Of a stretch of DNA of 7,886 nt, positions 6,956-7,886 are shown piece after piece. Position numbers and translations under genes: made by a program. Under the pieces are notes generated by a model. It made no database searches. It saw nothing but the letters and a program-made list of their open reading frames with translations, and was not told where the DNA came from. The first letter of the stretch is position 1. Each line of letters begins with the position of its first letter. Origin of the DNA: an uncultured Terriglobales bacterium (GTDB lineage: Bacteria; Acidobacteriota; Terriglobia; Terriglobales; Acidobacteriaceae); contig CATPBY010000264.1 in assembly GCA_955652845.1 (NCBI GenBank), positions 1-7,886 of the forward strand. The letters are read 5' to 3'.

Positions 6956-7886
6956 TTGCCCAGTCAAAAAGAAATCGGCCGCCGGTACAAAAACATTCGA
7001 TCGCGAATGCAGAGCGAGGGTCTGGACGCGTTGATTGTCTGCGGCAACCAGTACGCCGGATTTGAAGGCGCAGTCCTGTACATGTCCGGCTTCGAAATCG
7101 TGCACCGCTATGTTTATCTGCTGCTTCCCCTCGCCGGCGAGCCCACTCTTGTCTTTCCCCGCGAGGCGCGCTGGATCGGAGATAAGGCCAAACCGTGGGT
7201 GAAAGACCAGGTCTGGCCTGATGTTCCGGGAAAGTGGCTGCGCGATTGCGGACATGAACGGAGATGGAAGCGAGTAGGCGTTTACGGATTGAACTTCGTT
7301 ATGGCAGTGCGCGACTACCGCGAGTTGACAGAAGCTCCATTTGAACTGGTGCCGTTTGATGTGCAGTTTGACCTGGCGCGCGCGGTCAAGAGTGAAGAAG
7401 AACTGGCCGAAGTGCGCGATGCCATGGATATCGTCATCGATGGCTTCTGGGCGCTGGTGGCCGGGTATGAGCCGGGGAAGACCGAAGCTGAGATTATGGC
7501 GCCCGCCGTGGAGCGATTTTTCGCGCGCGGCGCCGGGCCTCGCATGATGAATATTCTGCTGTCCGGCGCCAATGGCGAGGCTGAGGCGTTCTTCAAGGTT
7601 CCAGGCCATCGCGTAGTCGCATCTGACGATCTCCTGTTGTACTCATTGGAAGTTACCGGAGCCGGCGGCTATTGGGTGGAGTTCTCCCGGCCTTTGATTC
7701 GCGGAAAACTCAGCCCGCGAACCCAAGAGATGGCAGATATTTATCCGCATGCGCTTGAAGCAGCACGGAAGTTAATGCGCGCCGGTGAACTGGCCAGCAT
7801 TTCCAAAAACGTGCCGCAGTTTCCAGCTACGTTCTTTGGACTTACCGCCATGCATATGCTGCACGTAACCATCGGCGTGATCTACC
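6956..7886 (+). CDS. M24-family creatinase-like protein, second copy, 3' partial
   Basis: The frame is open from TTG 6956 to the window end, giving 310 codons. The N-terminal creatinase domain (about residues 5-145) has the usual opening helix and strand, RYKNIRSRMQSEGLDALIV, and a GEPTLVFPRE hairpin. A linker, LARAVKSEEELAEVRDAMDI, matches the K-(S/T)-x-x-E-(I/L)-x-x-(M/V)-R signature of M24 proteins and leads into the catalytic fold. Where metal-dependent members have Asp-x10-Asp, this protein has LEVTGAGGYWVEFSR with Glu232 and Glu242, only ten residues apart. That resembles the F-I-E-L ... S-R-T pattern of creatinase and ectoine hydrolase (DoeA), which lack the two Asp ligands. The His/Glu part of the site (about 80-90 residues) lies beyond the edge. 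It is clearly a different subfamily from the M24 gene at 4450. Probable role: metal-independent C-N bond hydrolysis of a small metabolite. Confidence 0.82.
   Translation, partial: MPSQKEIGRRYKNIRSRMQSEGLDALIVCGNQYAGFEGAVLYMSGFEIVHRYVYLLLPLAGEPTLVFPREARWIGDKAKPWVKDQVWPDVPGKWLRDCGHERRWKRVGVYGLNFVMAVRDYRELTEAPFELVPFDVQFDLARAVKSEEELAEVRDAMDIVIDGFWALVAGYEPGKTEAEIMAPAVERFFARGAGPRMMNILLSGANGEAEAFFKVPGHRVVASDDLLLYSLEVTGAGGYWVEFSRPLIRGKLSPRTQEMADIYPHALEAARKLMRAGELASISKNVPQFPATFFGLTAMHMLHVTIGVIY

Noticed and set aside
6937..6956. AATTA/TAATT inverted repeat around the ribosome binding site of the second M24 gene
   Set aside because: Five A/T pairs are too weak to be a credible regulatory stem without comparative support.
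6887..7609. Minus-strand open frame of 240 codons opposite the second M24 gene
   Set aside because: It is the shadow of a plus-strand frame that carries creatinase-domain signatures and runs to the window end.

Overview
This window carries a single, tightly packed, rightward gene cluster with almost no non-coding DNA. GC content is moderately high by eye, GTG and TTG starts are common, and several genes overlap or abut. Gene content and style suggest a free-living, metabolically versatile soil bacterium. An Acidobacteriota-like source is a guess from the overall look, not something I can prove. Both edges cut genes: the first lacks its 5' end and the last lacks its 3' end.

Left part (1-3401): an incomplete molybdenum hydroxylase (xanthine dehydrogenase / CO dehydrogenase superfamily) module. 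It has the [2Fe-2S] small subunit (1-470, 5' partial), a CoxG-like SRPBCC protein (474-914) and the large Mo-cofactor subunit (951-3401). The FAD-binding medium subunit is not in the window and probably lies upstream. The active-site loop of the large subunit reads PNRGYSR. It has no CO dehydrogenase cysteine and differs from the form II AYRGAGR, so the substrate is unlikely to be CO and is unknown.

Middle (3402-4446): an 81-base spacer containing a possible 29-codon ORF that overlaps both neighbours by ATGA, then a ketopantoate reductase-family dehydrogenase with intact catalytic residues (3484-4446).

Right part (4450-7886): two different M24 (creatinase / Xaa-Pro peptidase fold) proteins flanking an M20 (ArgE/DapE-like) protein. 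The first M24 protein has four of five usual metal ligands, with Glu in place of the first Asp. The second has lost the two-Asp pattern and looks creatinase-like. The M20 protein lacks three of five canonical zinc ligands but keeps the catalytic Glu.

The layout suggests one operon for uptake-independent, cytoplasmic breakdown of a small organic compound, probably nitrogen-containing. The molybdenum enzyme would hydroxylate it, the reductase would handle a 2-oxo acid, and the M24/M20 proteins would cleave C-N bonds. This pathway is an inference. The strongest sequence-level observation is that several neighbouring enzymes have altered active sites. No RNA genes, CRISPR arrays, insertion sequences, clear promoters or terminators were seen.
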